A DNA stretch of 64,000 nucleotides from Hordeum vulgare subsp. vulgare (GCF_904849725.1 NC_058522.1:193993968-194057967), one strand, 5' to 3'; positions 22,171 to 33,855 are shown, counted from the stretch's first letter. Notes: generated by a model not told the origin, from the letters alone. Made by a program: numbers and translations.

Positions 22171-22894
22171 CATGTCGACCGCCAATGATGAGGCCGGAGG
22201 TTCTCACACATAAGAAGGACGAGCACCCGCCTACCTCGACTTTCTAGCGGATCAGTGAAACAAGGGTGTCAGGACCCCCTTCTCATGACGGACAATGACG
22301 ATGGTGGCGCTGGCATCGACACTGATGCCACCAACACCAACATCGAGAAGGGCCCTGATGATGTTGCTAATGACAACACGAAAGGTGGGACATCCCAATA
22401 TAGTGAAGGAAAAAGGCAAAGAGGGAACGACGCCCAAATGAGCTCGGCACCGGAAGACTGGTGGTCATGGCGGTGCACGTCGGTGAGTTTGAGCCACTAG
22501 AACCATGGGAAGTGGCAGGCTGTTACGACAACCAACTAGCATGCATCCTACGGGATACCGCTAACATCAACACCACAAAAATACGGAAGAACGAACATTT
22601 ATGGCAGCTGCTCCTAACTAGGTTGCAAGCAAGATTCCTTTTCCCAAGTCGGAATGACGATGTGGACCCATGGAAAGATGGTGCCATGAAAAAATTCAAC
22701 AACAAAACCCTAGGGAAGTTCAGCAATGCATTGAGTGCTTGGAAAACTATGGTAAAAAGGCGATTGATGTAAACCATGAAGCCTACGCCGAGATTGTTGT
22801 AGACAATTCGACCATTACATTAGAGGACTTTGAAAAGTTCAAGCAGACTTCTAATGAAGAAGCTTCCAAGGCGAGGTCGAAGAGTGGCAAGCGG

Positions 22895-24361
22895 CGATAA
22901 CCCACAATTGTAGGGGATCACAACAGTCTTCGCGGGTAAGATAACCCAATTTATTGATTCGATACAAGGGGAGCCAAAGAATATTTATAAGCTTTAACAG
23001 TTGAGTTGTCAATTCAACCACACCTGAAAGATCCTTGTTTGGCAACGAAATATTAGTAGTAACGGTGATATGGAAGTGATGGTGGAAACGAAAATAATAG
23101 TGGCAAAGCACTGGAAGTAAAACATCGAAAGTAAAGCAACTTGTGATCAGCAGGATTAAAACACTATAGGCTAGGGAGATGGATGGTTGGTCATGGATGA
23201 GAGATATCATGTATTTCACTTGGGGCAAGGCATATAGAAAAGTAACGATCATCTAGGCATATATAAAACATTAGGCATGTATCCCGAGGTAGTCGTGCGT
23301 GCTTGCAATAAGAACTTGCATAACATCTTTCTTGTACCATCCCGCTATCAGCGGGGCCAAAAGGAACTTATGGATATTAAGGTGCTCATGTCAAAGAGCA
23401 CTGGAACAAAGCATTAACAATCAATGGATACATGGAATCCTAAACTATAGTCTATCCCCTTTGGTGTCCCAAGCTGTCACCATTGGGATTGCCGGTTCCG
23501 GACTATAATAGGTGCATACTACTCATAGGTAGGATCAAGAACACAAATATATTCATGAAAACATAAGGTATTCAAATCTGAAATCATGGCACTCGGGCCC
23601 AAAGTAACAAGCATTAAGAGTAATAAGTAGTAGCAAAGATGATAAACACCATAGTAGATGATATGCAACATGCCCCCAACAATCCGACGAACTATAACAT
23701 GATCTAACTCATCCAATCCCTACTGTCCCCTTCACCTACAAAAGGGAATTACTCACACATGATGGGGGAAGCCATGGGATGATGATGGAGTGGTGATGGT
23801 GATGACGATGGCGATTCACCACTCCATCATCATCCCATGGCTTCCCCCATCATGTGTGAGTAATTCCCTAATGTTTGATATATGGCGACGATTTCCCCTC
23901 TCCGGAGGCCAAAACAGCCTCCAGATTAGCTCCCGTGAAGAAGAACCGAGGGTGGCGGCGGCTCCGCGTCGAGAACTTGTAAAACGACTTCTGTTCTGGG
24001 ATTTCTGCGTCACGGCTAAAAATAGGAGCCAAAGTAGGGCACCAGAGGGGGTGGGCCCCACCCAGGCGGCCTCCCGGCGTGGCCAGGTGCCAGGCCGCGC
24101 CCACCGGTCGCCTGGGGGCCTTGTGGCTCCCCTGTGGCCCATCTTCTGGCCCATGGTTCCTCCCGGTACGTGGATTTTCTCTATTTTTATGGGAATTTTC
24201 CGGGACATCTAAATATCCATTTTCCTGCGCACAAGAAAACCATACAAACAGCTCTGCTGAAAACAACGCTAGTCCAGGTTAGTTCCATTCAAATCATGCA
24301 AGAATGAGCCCAAAACAATAGCAAAAGTGTTTGGAAAAGTTGATACGTTTGAGACATATCA
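22895..24361 (-). mobile_element. Solo LTR of an Athila-type gypsy element
   Basis: On the minus strand it starts TGATATGTCTCAAACGTATC (24361) and ends GTGGGTTATC near 22896, matching the general form of the other TGATACGTC...TTATCA LTRs here. There is no internal domain or second LTR. From the TTTTCCAAACACTTTTGC stretch next to its start it resembles the Sabrina-type LTR as I recall it. A TSD is not visible (AGCGG against AGAAA), so it may be a solo LTR with decayed flanks or a truncated piece. It interrupts the CACTA second ORF. Confidence 0.7.
23743..23869. repeat. Perfect 54-bp inverted repeat with 19-base spacer
   Basis: Arms 23743-23796 and 23816-23869 are exact reverse complements, beginning AGGGAATTACTCACACATGA on the left. 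The spacer is 23797-23815. It lies inside the solo LTR, whose other parts are visibly diverged, so full identity of the arms is notable. Confidence 0.95.
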
Positions 24362-26885
24362 AGAAACTGTAGGCAAATAACATGGGGAACCACTGCCTTG
24401 GAAGTCGTGGTTACACGAAAAAGAGGCCCGTGTGGGCTAAGGAGGATGCGAAACCTGAACGTCTTGGGATCCAAGACCCCTTGCTTGAGTTCACTGACCA
24501 GCAGAAGCACGACTTGATCAGGGCACGATTCTCATGGGACCCCAAAATATATATATTTTCACTTCCGAGACAACTAGGAAATTCATGAGATTAATGGTAA
24601 TTATACTTTTACAACCTTATATATTAGTTTCTAATCAAGGAAGTCTACTACATTCTAGTCACATTCATAAATGATTCACGCTCCATTTTGCATAGAGAGC
24701 AACTCAATATTGCGACCGAAAGCGACTCATTGACTCAGTCGTCGGTGAAGTACAAGTGGGACACTCCTTTCAACCAGGCCATGAACATAATGATGGGACA
24801 CACGTTGGGCCAATGACTATAATATGGCCGTGTGCACGACACCGGAGACAACACCATGTGGAAGTACTATTATCACGAGGACCGTGAGGCCAAAAGACAC
24901 ATAAAGAAGTATAGTCAAGTGACTATCGACGAGAAGGTGGCGTGGGCTATAGAGAAAACAAGAGCGGATACCAAAGCTGAGGCAATCCGGGGAGCGGTAG
25001 CTGCGTGCAAAAATGATATGGAAGTTGCCTTTACAAGCTTAATTCCAAGTGTGGTTAGGTGATGCAACAAAATCCAAACACAGCACCAACTGATTTTCCC
25101 GTGCCCAGCTTCACGAGGAGAAACTCAATGAACACCGCACCAACACATGTACCTTCTATGGAAACCGCACCCGCACCTACTACAACACCTGCTCCCGCAC
25201 CCAGATCTCAGAGCAGGCCTAGCTCCATGCGTGGCTTGAATATTGGACCGTCGACATTGGCTGAGCTCAATACCATCACGGTAAATACGCGTCGCACCCT
25301 CATCAACACAACTAATTAATTAATCTTCAGTTCCTATTCTTTTTGGATCTCTGAGTCCGCACACGTACATGTGTTGGTAGGCCGATTCCACTTAGTGCAC
25401 CCTCCTTTACCACATGAAGGGCGGGTTGGTGGATGTGGGGAAGGGTACTATAGTGAAGCCCAAGAATCGATTGTTCCACCATCGACAGATGCATGATAAT
25501 GCCTTAAGGGTCTCCATGGCGAGTGTGAAAGCGGGCTACGAGGTTTTTCCTCGTCCCATACAAACCGGTGGAGAGGATGACGAGACGCCCGCGCAACTTT
25601 GCCAATGCAAACATTGACCGATCCTATGTCCGAAGAATCTTCTTCTTGTCGAGGTGGCCAGGAGCACACCAACGGGACCTTAGGAAGGTATGACCACAAC
25701 CCCACCTACACAACTACAACCATTGTCTGTGGTGCTAGGTGATATCGAGAGACACGAGGAAGGAGGGCTAACCATTCCGATGGATGATAACATCGATCCC
25801 ATGGAAGAGGATATGGACCATGACATGGAGGAGGATGACCCTCTCCACTCTATCAATACTGCCTTTGACAACAAAGTAACGACGAGTCAACCATACGAAT
25901 ATGAGATGCATGGTGTACCAGAGCCGAAACGTCCTTGGGAGTGCAAGAAGTCTTTGTTCATGCAATCCTCGCATGACACGCCTCTAGATGCCGGTTCCAC
26001 CCAAGCTCAACTAATTATTAGCCAGAGTCGTTCAATGTTGAGCCCCACAACACTAGGGCGGTGCTCAGGGAGGGTGTGATAGACCCACCAGCACCCGAGC
26101 CCACCAATAAGAAGCAAAGGAATTGACCAGCGAAAAAATTCAATAAAGTTGCAAATGTTGCTTCTAGCAGCCATCCGCCTACGCAGACCAGGGTTGACAA
26201 TGTACCATTGAAACATGCACCATTAATCCATGTCACTCGAAAGCGAATGATACCGGCAGATGCGCTAGCTGCCATAACATGGGATCTTAGGAGACTCGAT
26301 GACCATGTGCTGCCGACAAAGAGAAGCCTCCTCGCCTCGGATTATCCATGATAGCCACTTTATACGGTTCATTGATACGTCTTCGTCGTATCTATAATTT
26401 TTGATTGTTTCATGCCAATATTCTACAACTTTCATATAGTTTGGCAACTTTTTATACTATTTTTGGGACTAACATATTGATCCAGTGCCCAGTGTGAGTT
26501 CCTGTTTGTTGCATGTTTTTTGTTTTGCCGAAAATCCATATCAAACAAAGTCCAAATGGTATAAAAGCTTACAGAGATTTTCTTTGGAATCTATGTGTAT
26601 TTTGGGAAGTGGAATCAATATAAGGCGGTGCCCGAGGGGCCCACAAGACAGAGGGGCGCGTCTTGGGGGGTAGGGCACGCCAGGCTGTCTTGTGGCCGCC
26701 CCGTAAGGCGGTTGGTGCCCTTCTTTCGCCGCAAGAAAGATAATATCTGGATAAAAATCGTGTTAAACTTTCATCCCAATCGGAGTTACCGACCTCCAAG
26801 AATATAAGAAACGGTGAAACGCCAGAATTTGGAAGGCAGGAAAACACAGAAATAGAAAGAAATAGAGAGAGAGAGAACCAATCTC

Positions 26886-26905
26886 GGAGGGGCTCTCGCC
26901 CCTCC
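26886..26905 (+). other. Leader hairpin of the ATH-1 LTR
   Basis: GGAGGGGC and GCCCCTCC pair perfectly around TCTC, seven bases before the uORF start. The 3' LTR has the same stem with one G:U-type change (32842-32861). Confidence 0.65.
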
Positions 26906-26911
26906 ACCACC

Positions 26912-26953
26912 ATGGAGGCCAAAGACCACAGGGCAAACCCTTCTCCCATCTAG
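26912..26953 (+). CDS. Putative 13-codon upstream ORF in the ATH-1 leader
   Basis: MEAKDHRANPSPI follows CCACCACCATGG, a strong plant start context, and ends in TAG. The 3' LTR copy (32868-32909) encodes MEAKDQRGNPPDI with the same length and stop. Several substitutions separate the two copies without a new stop. Translation is inferred. Confidence 0.35.
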   Translation: MEAKDHRANPSPI

Positions 26954-27901
26954 GAGGGAGGCCAAGGAATAATAATAAGGAGGGGGGTCTCCCACATGGG
27001 ACCGGAATGCCGCCGGGGCCATCATCGTGACGGCGATCTACACCAACAACTTCGCTGCCGTCATCGCCAACTCTCTCCCCCTGTATGCATCGGTTGAACA
27101 CCTCTTCTCACCGCTGTAATATCTACTTAAACATGGTGCTCAACGCTATATTTTTAGTTCCCAATGATGTATGTCTATCCTATGGTGTTTGAGTAGATCT
27201 GTTTTGTGCTATGGGTTGATTGATGACCATGATTGGTTTGAGTTGCATGTTTTATTATTGGTGCTCTCCTATGGTGCTCTCTGTGTCACGCAAGCATGAG
27301 GGATCCCCGCTGTAGGGTGTTGTAATGTGTTCATTATTTGCCTATGGTGGTTTGCTTGAGTGACAGAAGCATAAACCCGAGTCGGTGGGTTGTTGCAATA
27401 GGTAGTAAAAAAGGATTTGATACCTTGTAATGCTATGTTGGGTTTTACCTTAATGATCTTTACTAGTTGTGGATTCTTGCTAGAGTTCCAAGCATAAGTG
27501 CATATGATCCAAGTAGATAAAGTATGTTAGCTTATGCCTCTCCCTCATATAAAATTGCAATAATGATTACCGGTCTAGTTATCCATTGCCTAGGGACAAA
27601 TAACCTTTTTGTGACAAAAAGATATCTACTTAGACCAACTTAGTTGTTTCTTTATCTTAGCTGCCACTAGTTTTTATTTACGTGTTTTTGTTTTCTTGCA
27701 AACCTATCTTATCATGCCTACAAAGTATTTATTGTTTGATACTTGTTCTAGGTAAAGCGAACGTTAAGCGTGTGAAGAGTTGTATCGATGGTCGCTAGAA
27801 CTTGAGGGAATATTTGTTCTACCTTTAGCTCCTCGTTGGGTTCGACACTCTTACTTATAGAAAAAGGCTACAATTGGTTCCCTATACTTGTGGGTTATCA
27901 A

Positions 27902-27930
27902 GACCTTTTTCTAGCGACGTTGCTGGGGAG
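27902..27930 (+). other. ATH-1 primer binding site (degenerate, tRNA-Asp type)
   Basis: CTAGCGACGTTGCTGGGGAG after the LTR end corresponds to the CTGGCGCCGTTGCCGGGGAG seen intact in ATH-3 (60783-60802). Confidence 0.65.
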
Positions 27931-28022
27931 CAATATGGTGTGGTGAATATTCTCGTGTGTGCTTGTTTGTTTTATCACTAAGTAGATTTTAGTTGTTGTT
28001 AGGTTGTTTTCTATCTTTAGAT

Positions 28023-28692
28023 ATGGGTAGGAAATGCAAAATTCCAAAAAAATAGGTGTAATTGCTACTCCAAAAGTTGAGGAACCACTAGTGTTCCGTA
28101 CCACCGAAGAATATTACTTGGGTCATCTTTGATCCATTTGTGCTCGTGCTAAAACCCCAACTAGCTTAGTTGAGGCAAATCATTAAATGAGCATGCTTAT
28201 TATGTGCGACACCGCTTATCTCAAAAAGGGAAACTTTTATGGCACCATATTAATACTTTGCAATGCTATGCTTGGAATTTATGCGAAATTTATGATTTTA
28301 CTTGTTGTTCTGAAGACCCTAAAAAACACCTTCCCTATCAATGTGAGTTTAAGGATAATGGAATCGTATCTTCTTATGCCAAGGATGTTTATCATTACTA
28401 TGATATTGAGCAAACTGAAGAATTTATTGCTTTTAAGGGTGCATATGAAATTGCTTCTTTGATTGAAAAGTATGATGGTACTCTTTACAAATCTGAAAGT
28501 TTTGCCATGCTTAAATATTGCTATGAAAACTATGCTTCTAATGCTTATATTAAGGCATATATTGAGGACTCCCCCGCTGTCCAAGAGGAGACTAGTGTTT
28601 TGCAGGAATCTATAGAAGAAGAAATTGATGATAGTGTGAGCTCATTGGATGAAAAAGATGAGGAGGAGAGCGAAGAACAAAAGGAGGAATAG
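28023..28692 (+). pseudogene. ATH-1 ORF of unknown function, first part
   Basis: An ATG at 28023 opens MGRKCKIPKK and meets a stop after an A-run, probably a one-base change. The frame open from 28204 to 28692 then gives about 160 residues. It is rich in Tyr, Cys and His (CYAWNLCEIYDFTCC near 28260) and ends in a very acidic, Glu-rich tail. I recognise no domain and no retroviral motif. It stands where gag would be. It may have been acquired or be a heavily altered gag; by eye I see no capsid pattern. Confidence 0.5.
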
Positions 28693-28745
28693 CGGATTAG
28701 CTAACGTGCTCACCTTCTAATGAGAGTAAATCTTCAACTCATACA

Positions 28746-29171
28746 TTGTTTAATTTCCCTTCGTGCTTACCGGAGGATGAAAGATATGATAATTGCTATG
28801 ATCCTTTAGATTCCTTTGAAATATCCCTTTTTGATGAACTTGATGCTTGCTATGCTTGTGGCCATGATGCCAATATGAATGATGATTATGGAGACAAACT
28901 AGCTATAGTTCCTTATGTTAAGAATGAAATGTTTGCTATTGCACCCATATATGATAGTCCTATTATCTTTTTGAATTCTCCCAACTACACGATATTGGAG
29001 AAGTTTGCACTTATTAAGGATTATATAGTTACACATGATGATTTTGATAGATATAATATGCATGTGATTGCTGCTCCTACTTGCAATTATTGCGAGAGAG
29101 GAACTACATCTCCGCCTCTCTATGTTTCCAATACGATAAAACTTCAAGAAATTGTTTATACTATGCATTGA
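28746..29171 (+). CDS. ATH-1 ORF of unknown function, second part (141 aa)
   Basis: An open frame of 141 codons, 53 bases after the first part and in another frame, may be its continuation. It is acidic, with CYACGH (about 28845) and CNYC (about 29083) pairs that could bind a metal, but no known knuckle spacing. After it a conserved non-coding block starts (TGCCTAGCTCAATGGC at 29351). Confidence 0.45.
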   Translation: MFNFPSCLPEDERYDNCYDPLDSFEISLFDELDACYACGHDANMNDDYGDKLAIVPYVKNEMFAIAPIYDSPIIFLNSPNYTILEKFALIKDYIVTHDDFDRYNMHVIAAPTCNYCERGTTSPPLYVSNTIKLQEIVYTMH

Positions 29172-30143
29172 CCTTTACTTTTTGTGCATGAATTGTTCCT
29201 CTATGACGTGCCGATGCATAGGAAGAGAGTTAGACTTCGTTGGTGTGTGATATATGTTACTTTGTGCTCACTACTAAATTACAAATCATTGTTAATTAAA
29301 ATAGGCTTTGATATACCTTGGTATCCGGGTGGATCAATTACTTGAGCACTTTATGCCTAGCTCAATGGCTTTAAAGAAAGCGCTGCTAGGGAGACAACCT
29401 GGAAGTTTTAGAGAGTCAATTTATTCTGTTATGTGCTTTTATATAGTTTAAAAAACAAAAAATAAAGACGGGAACCTAAAATTGTTTCAAAATGAAAAGT
29501 AAAAGCGAGAGAGATGAGCATTGTTAAAATGGGAGCATGCCTTGAAATTTGTCCATGCCCATGGAAACCTTGTGAATCTTAATTACAGAAAATTTTCATC
29601 GAAAACAGTTATCCCCTTGTATAAATCCATTGTATTATAAAAATAATGTGCCAAGATTTGCCTTTAGGATGATTAGATTGCTTGTTTGGTGTGTGCAGTG
29701 CAAAAACAGAAACTTTGGCTGTAGTGCGTGAATTTACATTTTTTACTCCAATGCCAAAAGTTTATGAATTTTTACACAATACTTCTATGCAAAAAAATTA
29801 TTTCATCCTGAAGTTTCAGAATTTTTAGAGTTACAGAAGTATGGTGAATATACAGATTACTACAGACTGTCCTGTTTTTGACAGATTCTATTTTTGATGC
29901 ATTGTTTTTCTTATTTTGATGAAACTAAAGATTGTATTGGTAGTATAAGCAATGGAAAAGTTATATTAAGTATATACAATGAAAAAACAAAATATGAATT
30001 GGTTGGCAACTGTACTTAAAGTTGTAATTTGCTTTGTTATTACTAACAGATCTCATGTGGGTTTTGTTAAGTTTTGTGTGATTGAAGTTTTCAAGTTTTG
30101 GGGAGATCATGATGGATGAAGGAATAAGAAGTGGATAGAGACT

Positions 30144-30157
30144 AAGCTTGGGGATGC
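30144..30157 (+). repeat. Upstream copy of the ATH-1 PPT box
   Basis: AAGCTTGGGGATGC is identical to the PPT at 32319-32332, which lies directly before the 3' LTR. The two are 2,175 bases apart. Confidence 0.8.
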
Positions 30158-30205
30158 CTTGGGAACCCCAAGGTAATATTCAAGGAATCCTAAGCAACTA
30201 ATCTT

Positions 30206-30227
30206 GGGATGCCTCAGAAGGCATCCC
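30206..30227 (+). other. Conserved hairpin in the ATH-1 3' region
   Basis: GGGATGCC and GGCATCCC pair perfectly around TCAGAA. ATH-2 has the same stem with a different loop (42410-42434). Confidence 0.7.
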
Positions 30228-32318
30228 CTCTTTCGTCTAACAACCATCGGTAATTTCACTTGGAGCTATATTTTTATTCCTGACATGATATGCATAAATC
30301 TTGGAGCATCGTGTGATTTTTATTTTTATTTTAATAATGCACCATGCTGGTATGAGAAAGTCCTTGGTTGGTTTATAGAAGGCTCTTTGCACCTCACTTA
30401 TATCTTTTGAGTATGGCTTTATATAATGCTTCATGTGCTTCACTTATATCATTTGAAGTTTGGATTGCATGTTTCTCTACACATAGAAAACCACCATTTG
30501 TAAAATGCACTTTTGGTTTACTTATATTTGTTAGAGCGCGGGCATATATTTTGTAGAAAGAATTAAACTCTCATGCTTCACTTATATCTATTTAGAGAGT
30601 TAACAGGAGTTTGTCATTCACATGGTTAGTCATAAAATCCTACATAAGAGTTGTAGATTACTGAATATGATATGTTTGATTCCTTGCAATAGTTTTGCGA
30701 TATAAATATGGTGATATTAGAGTCATGCTAGTGAGTAATTGTGGATTGGTAGAAATATTTGTGTTAAAGTTTGTGATTCCCGTAGCATGCACGTATGATG
30801 AACCGTTATGTGAAGAAGTCGGAGCATCATTTATTTATTGATTGTCATCTTTTGTGTGGAGGTCGGGATTGTGCGATGGTTAACTCCTACCAACCCTTCC
30901 CCTAGGAGCATGCGTGTAGTACCTTGTTTCGATGACTAATTATTTTTTGTAATAACTATGTGGGCTCTTTATGACTAATGTTGAGTCCATGGATTATACG
31001 CACTCTCACCCTTCCACCTTTGCTAGCCTCTCTAGCACCGCCCAACTTTCGCCGGGGCATTAAACCCACGTTCCTCAAAACAACCACCATACTTAACTAT
31101 TATGGCATTTCCATAGCCATTCCGAGATATATTTCCATGCAACTTCCACTGTTCAGTTTATTATGACACACACCATCATTGTCATATTGCTTTGCATGAT
31201 CGTAAGATATCTAGCATGATGTTTTCATGGCTTGTCCATTTTTTATATCATTGTATGCTATATCATTGCACATCCCGGTACATTGTCGGATGCATTCATA
31301 TATAGTCATATTTTGTTCTAGTATCAAGTTTTAATTCTTGAGTTGTAAGTAAATAAAAGTGTGATGATCATCATTATTAGAGCATTGTCCCATGTGAGGA
31401 AAGGATGATGGAAGCTATGATTCCCTCACAAGTTGGGATGATTCTCCGGACTTTATGAAAAATAAAAGAGGCCAAAGAAGCCCAAAAAAAAGAGGCTAAA
31501 GAAGCCCACCAAAAAAGGAGAAAATAAAAAAATGAGAGAAAAGAGAGAAGGGGCAATGCTACTATTCCTTTTCCACACTTGTGCCTCAAAGTAGCACCAT
31601 GATCTTCATGATAGAGAGTCTCCTATATTGTCACTTTCATATACTAGTGGGAATTTTTCATTATAGAACTTGGCTTGTATATTCCAATGACGGGCTTCCT
31701 CAAATTTCCCTAGGTCTTCATGAGCAAGCGAGTTGGATGCACACCCACTTAGTTTATTTTTAATCTTTTATACACTTATAGCTCTAGTGCATCCGTTGCA
31801 CGACAATCCCCAATCACTCACACTGATATCTATTCATGGGCACCTCCATAGCCCGTTGATACGCCTAGTTGATGTGAGACTATCTCTTTCTTGTCTTCTC
31901 CACAACCTCCACCATATTCTATTCCACATATAGTGCTATACCCATGGCTCACGCTCATGTATTGCGTGAAAGTTGAAAAAGTTTGAGAATACTAAAGTAT
32001 GAAACAATTGTTTGGCTAAAACCGGGGTTGTGCATGATTTAATACTTTGTGTGATGAAGATGGAGCATAGCTAGACTATATGATTTTGTAGGGATAACTT
32101 TCTTTTAGCCATGATATTTTGAGAAGACATGATTTCTTTATTAGTATGCTTAAAGTATTATTGTCTTAATGTCAAATGATAGACTATTGCTTTGAATCAC
32201 TCGTGTCCTAATATTCATGCCATGATTAGATTATATGATAAAGATTATGCTAGGTAGCATTCCACATCAAAAATTATCTTTTTTTTATCATTTACCTGCT
32301 CAAGGACGATCAGGAATT

Positions 32319-32332
32319 AAGCTTGGGGATGC
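32319..32332 (+). other. ATH-1 polypurine tract
   Basis: AAGCTTGGGGATGC lies immediately before the 3' LTR start TGATACGTC at 32333. Confidence 0.8.
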
Positions 32333-33855
32333 TGATACGTCTCCGTCGTATCTATAACTTTTTATTGTTTCATGCCAATATTCTACAACTTTCATATACT
32401 TTTGGCAACTTTTATACTATTTTTTGGACAAACATAGTGGTCCAGTGCCCAGTGCCAATTCCTGTTTGTTGCATGTTTTTTGTTTCGAAGAAAATCCATA
32501 TCAAATGAAGTCCAAACGGGATAAAAACTTACAGATATTTTATTTCAAACATATGTGAATTTTGGGAACTGGAATCAATAGAAGGTGGTGCCTGAGGGCC
32601 CCACAAGCCACAGGGGAGCGACCTGGGGGGTGGGGCGTGCCAGGCTGTCTTGTGGCCACCCCGTAAGGCGGTTGGTTCCCTTCTTTTGCCACAAGGAAGC
32701 TAATATCTGGATAAGACCGTGTTAAATTTTTAACCCAATCGGAGTTATGGATCTCCGGGAATATAAGAAGCAGTGAAACGCCAGAATCTGGAAGGCCGAA
32801 AATGCAGAAATACAAAGAAACAGAGAGAGAGATCCAATCTCGGAGGGGTTCTCGCCCCTCCGCCGCCATGGAGGCCAAGGACCAGAGGGGAAACCCTCCT
32901 GACATCTAGGGGGAGGCCAAGGAAGAAGAAGAAGGAGGGTGGCTTTCTCCCCCTCTCTCCCGGTGCCGCCGGGGCCATCATCGTGACGGTGATCTATACC
33001 AACAACTTTGTCGCCGTCATGACCAACTCTCTCCCCTCTATGCAGCGGTTCAACACCTCTTATCACCGATGTAATATCTATATAAACATGGTGCTCAACG
33101 CAATATATTGTTTCCCAATGATGTATGGCTATCCTATGATGTTTGGGTAGATCCGTTTTGTCCTATGGGTTGATTGATGATCATGATTGGTTTGAGTTCC
33201 ATGTTTTATTATTGGTGCTGTCCTATGGTGTTGTCTGTGTCGCACAAGCATGAGGGATCCCCGCAATAGGGTGTTGCAATGTGTTCATGATTTTCCTATG
33301 GTGGGTTGCTTGAGTGACAGAATCATAATCCCCAGTAGGTGGGTTGTTGCATATGGGAGTAAAAGAGGACTTGATACCTTATAATGCTATGGTTGGGTTT
33401 TACCTAAATGATCTTTAGTAGTTGCGGATGCTTGCTAGAGTTCCAATCATAAGTGCACATGATCCAAGTAGAGAAAGTATGTTAACTTATGCCTCTCCCT
33501 CATATAAAATTGCAATAAAGATTACGGTCTAGTTATCAATTGCCTAGGGAAAATAACCTTCTTGTGACAAAAAGATCTCTACTGAAACCAACTTAGTTGT
33601 TTCTTTATCTTAGCTGCCCCTAGTTTTTATTTATGTGTTCTTCATTTTCTTGCAAACCTATCCTATTACACCTACAAAGTACTTCTAGTTTCATACTAGT
33701 TTGAGGTAAAGTGAACGTTAAGCGTGCATAGAGTTGTATTGGATGGTCGATAGAACTTTAGGGAATATTTGTTCTACCTTTAGCTCCTCATTGGGTTTGA
33801 CACTTTTACTTATCGAGAAAGGCTACAATTGATCCCCTATACTTGTGGGTTATCA
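32333..33855 (+). repeat. ATH-1 3' LTR (1,523 bp)
   Basis: It matches 26373-27900 along its length and ends GTGGGTTATCA, followed by the TSD TTCAT (33856-33860). Confidence 0.9.

Larger units (their letters stand above)
22171..26372 (+). pseudogene. CACTA second ORF (plant transposase PF03004-like), broken
   Basis: Exons and frames are degenerate. The probable start near 22171 meets stops within about 15 codons. Recognisable parts are LWQLLLTRLQARFLF (about 22600), LEDFEKFKQTSNEEASKAR (22825-22880), NHCLGSRGYTKKRPVW (24385-24432), a helical charged part with MWKYYYHED (24848) and an acidic low-complexity part (25740-25860). The NHxLGSxGY motif is typical of PF03004 transposon proteins that accompany TNP2. 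A solo LTR interrupts at 22895-24361. A frame break lies near 24815, and ATH-1 cuts the gene at 26372. Confidence 0.6.
26373..27900 (+). repeat. ATH-1 5' LTR (1,528 bp)
   Basis: Ends are TGATACGTCT and GTGGGTTATCA. A TATA-like box AATATAAGAA lies at 26801-26810, followed by a leader with a hairpin (26886-26905) and a 13-codon uORF (26912-26953). It differs from the 3' LTR by scattered substitutions and small indels, so the insertion is not recent. Confidence 0.9.
29172..32318 (+). other. ATH-1 3' non-coding region
   Basis: About 3.1 kb without a credible ORF. It is related to the reverse complement of 40475-43130 in ATH-2, in the same order: TGCCTAGCT block, AAGCTTGGGGATGC box, hairpin, repeated AAGTGAAGCAT-like words (30540-30590), an A/G-rich tract (about 31455-31555) and the GCTCACGCTCATGTATTGCGTG stretch (31945-31966, given in part). 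Conservation across two families implies function in RNA or DNA form. Confidence 0.7.
26373..33855 (+). mobile_element. ATH-1: complete non-autonomous Athila-type element
   Basis: Two LTRs (26373-27900 and 32333-33855), TGATACGTC...GGGTTATCA ends, a degenerate tRNA-Asp-like primer site and a PPT. An exact 5-bp target duplication TTCAT lies at 26368-26372 and 33856-33860. The 4.4-kb interior has one or two ORFs of unknown function near its 5' side and about 3 kb of non-coding sequence. There is no gag, protease, RT, RNase H or integrase. It inserted into the CACTA second gene. The partner supplying proteins would be an autonomous Athila-type element. Confidence 0.9.

Noticed and set aside
23816..24266. 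Long ORFs on both strands in the solo LTR (for example 23816-24208)
   Set aside because: They are GC-rich LTR sequence, open in three frames and partly created by the inverted repeat.
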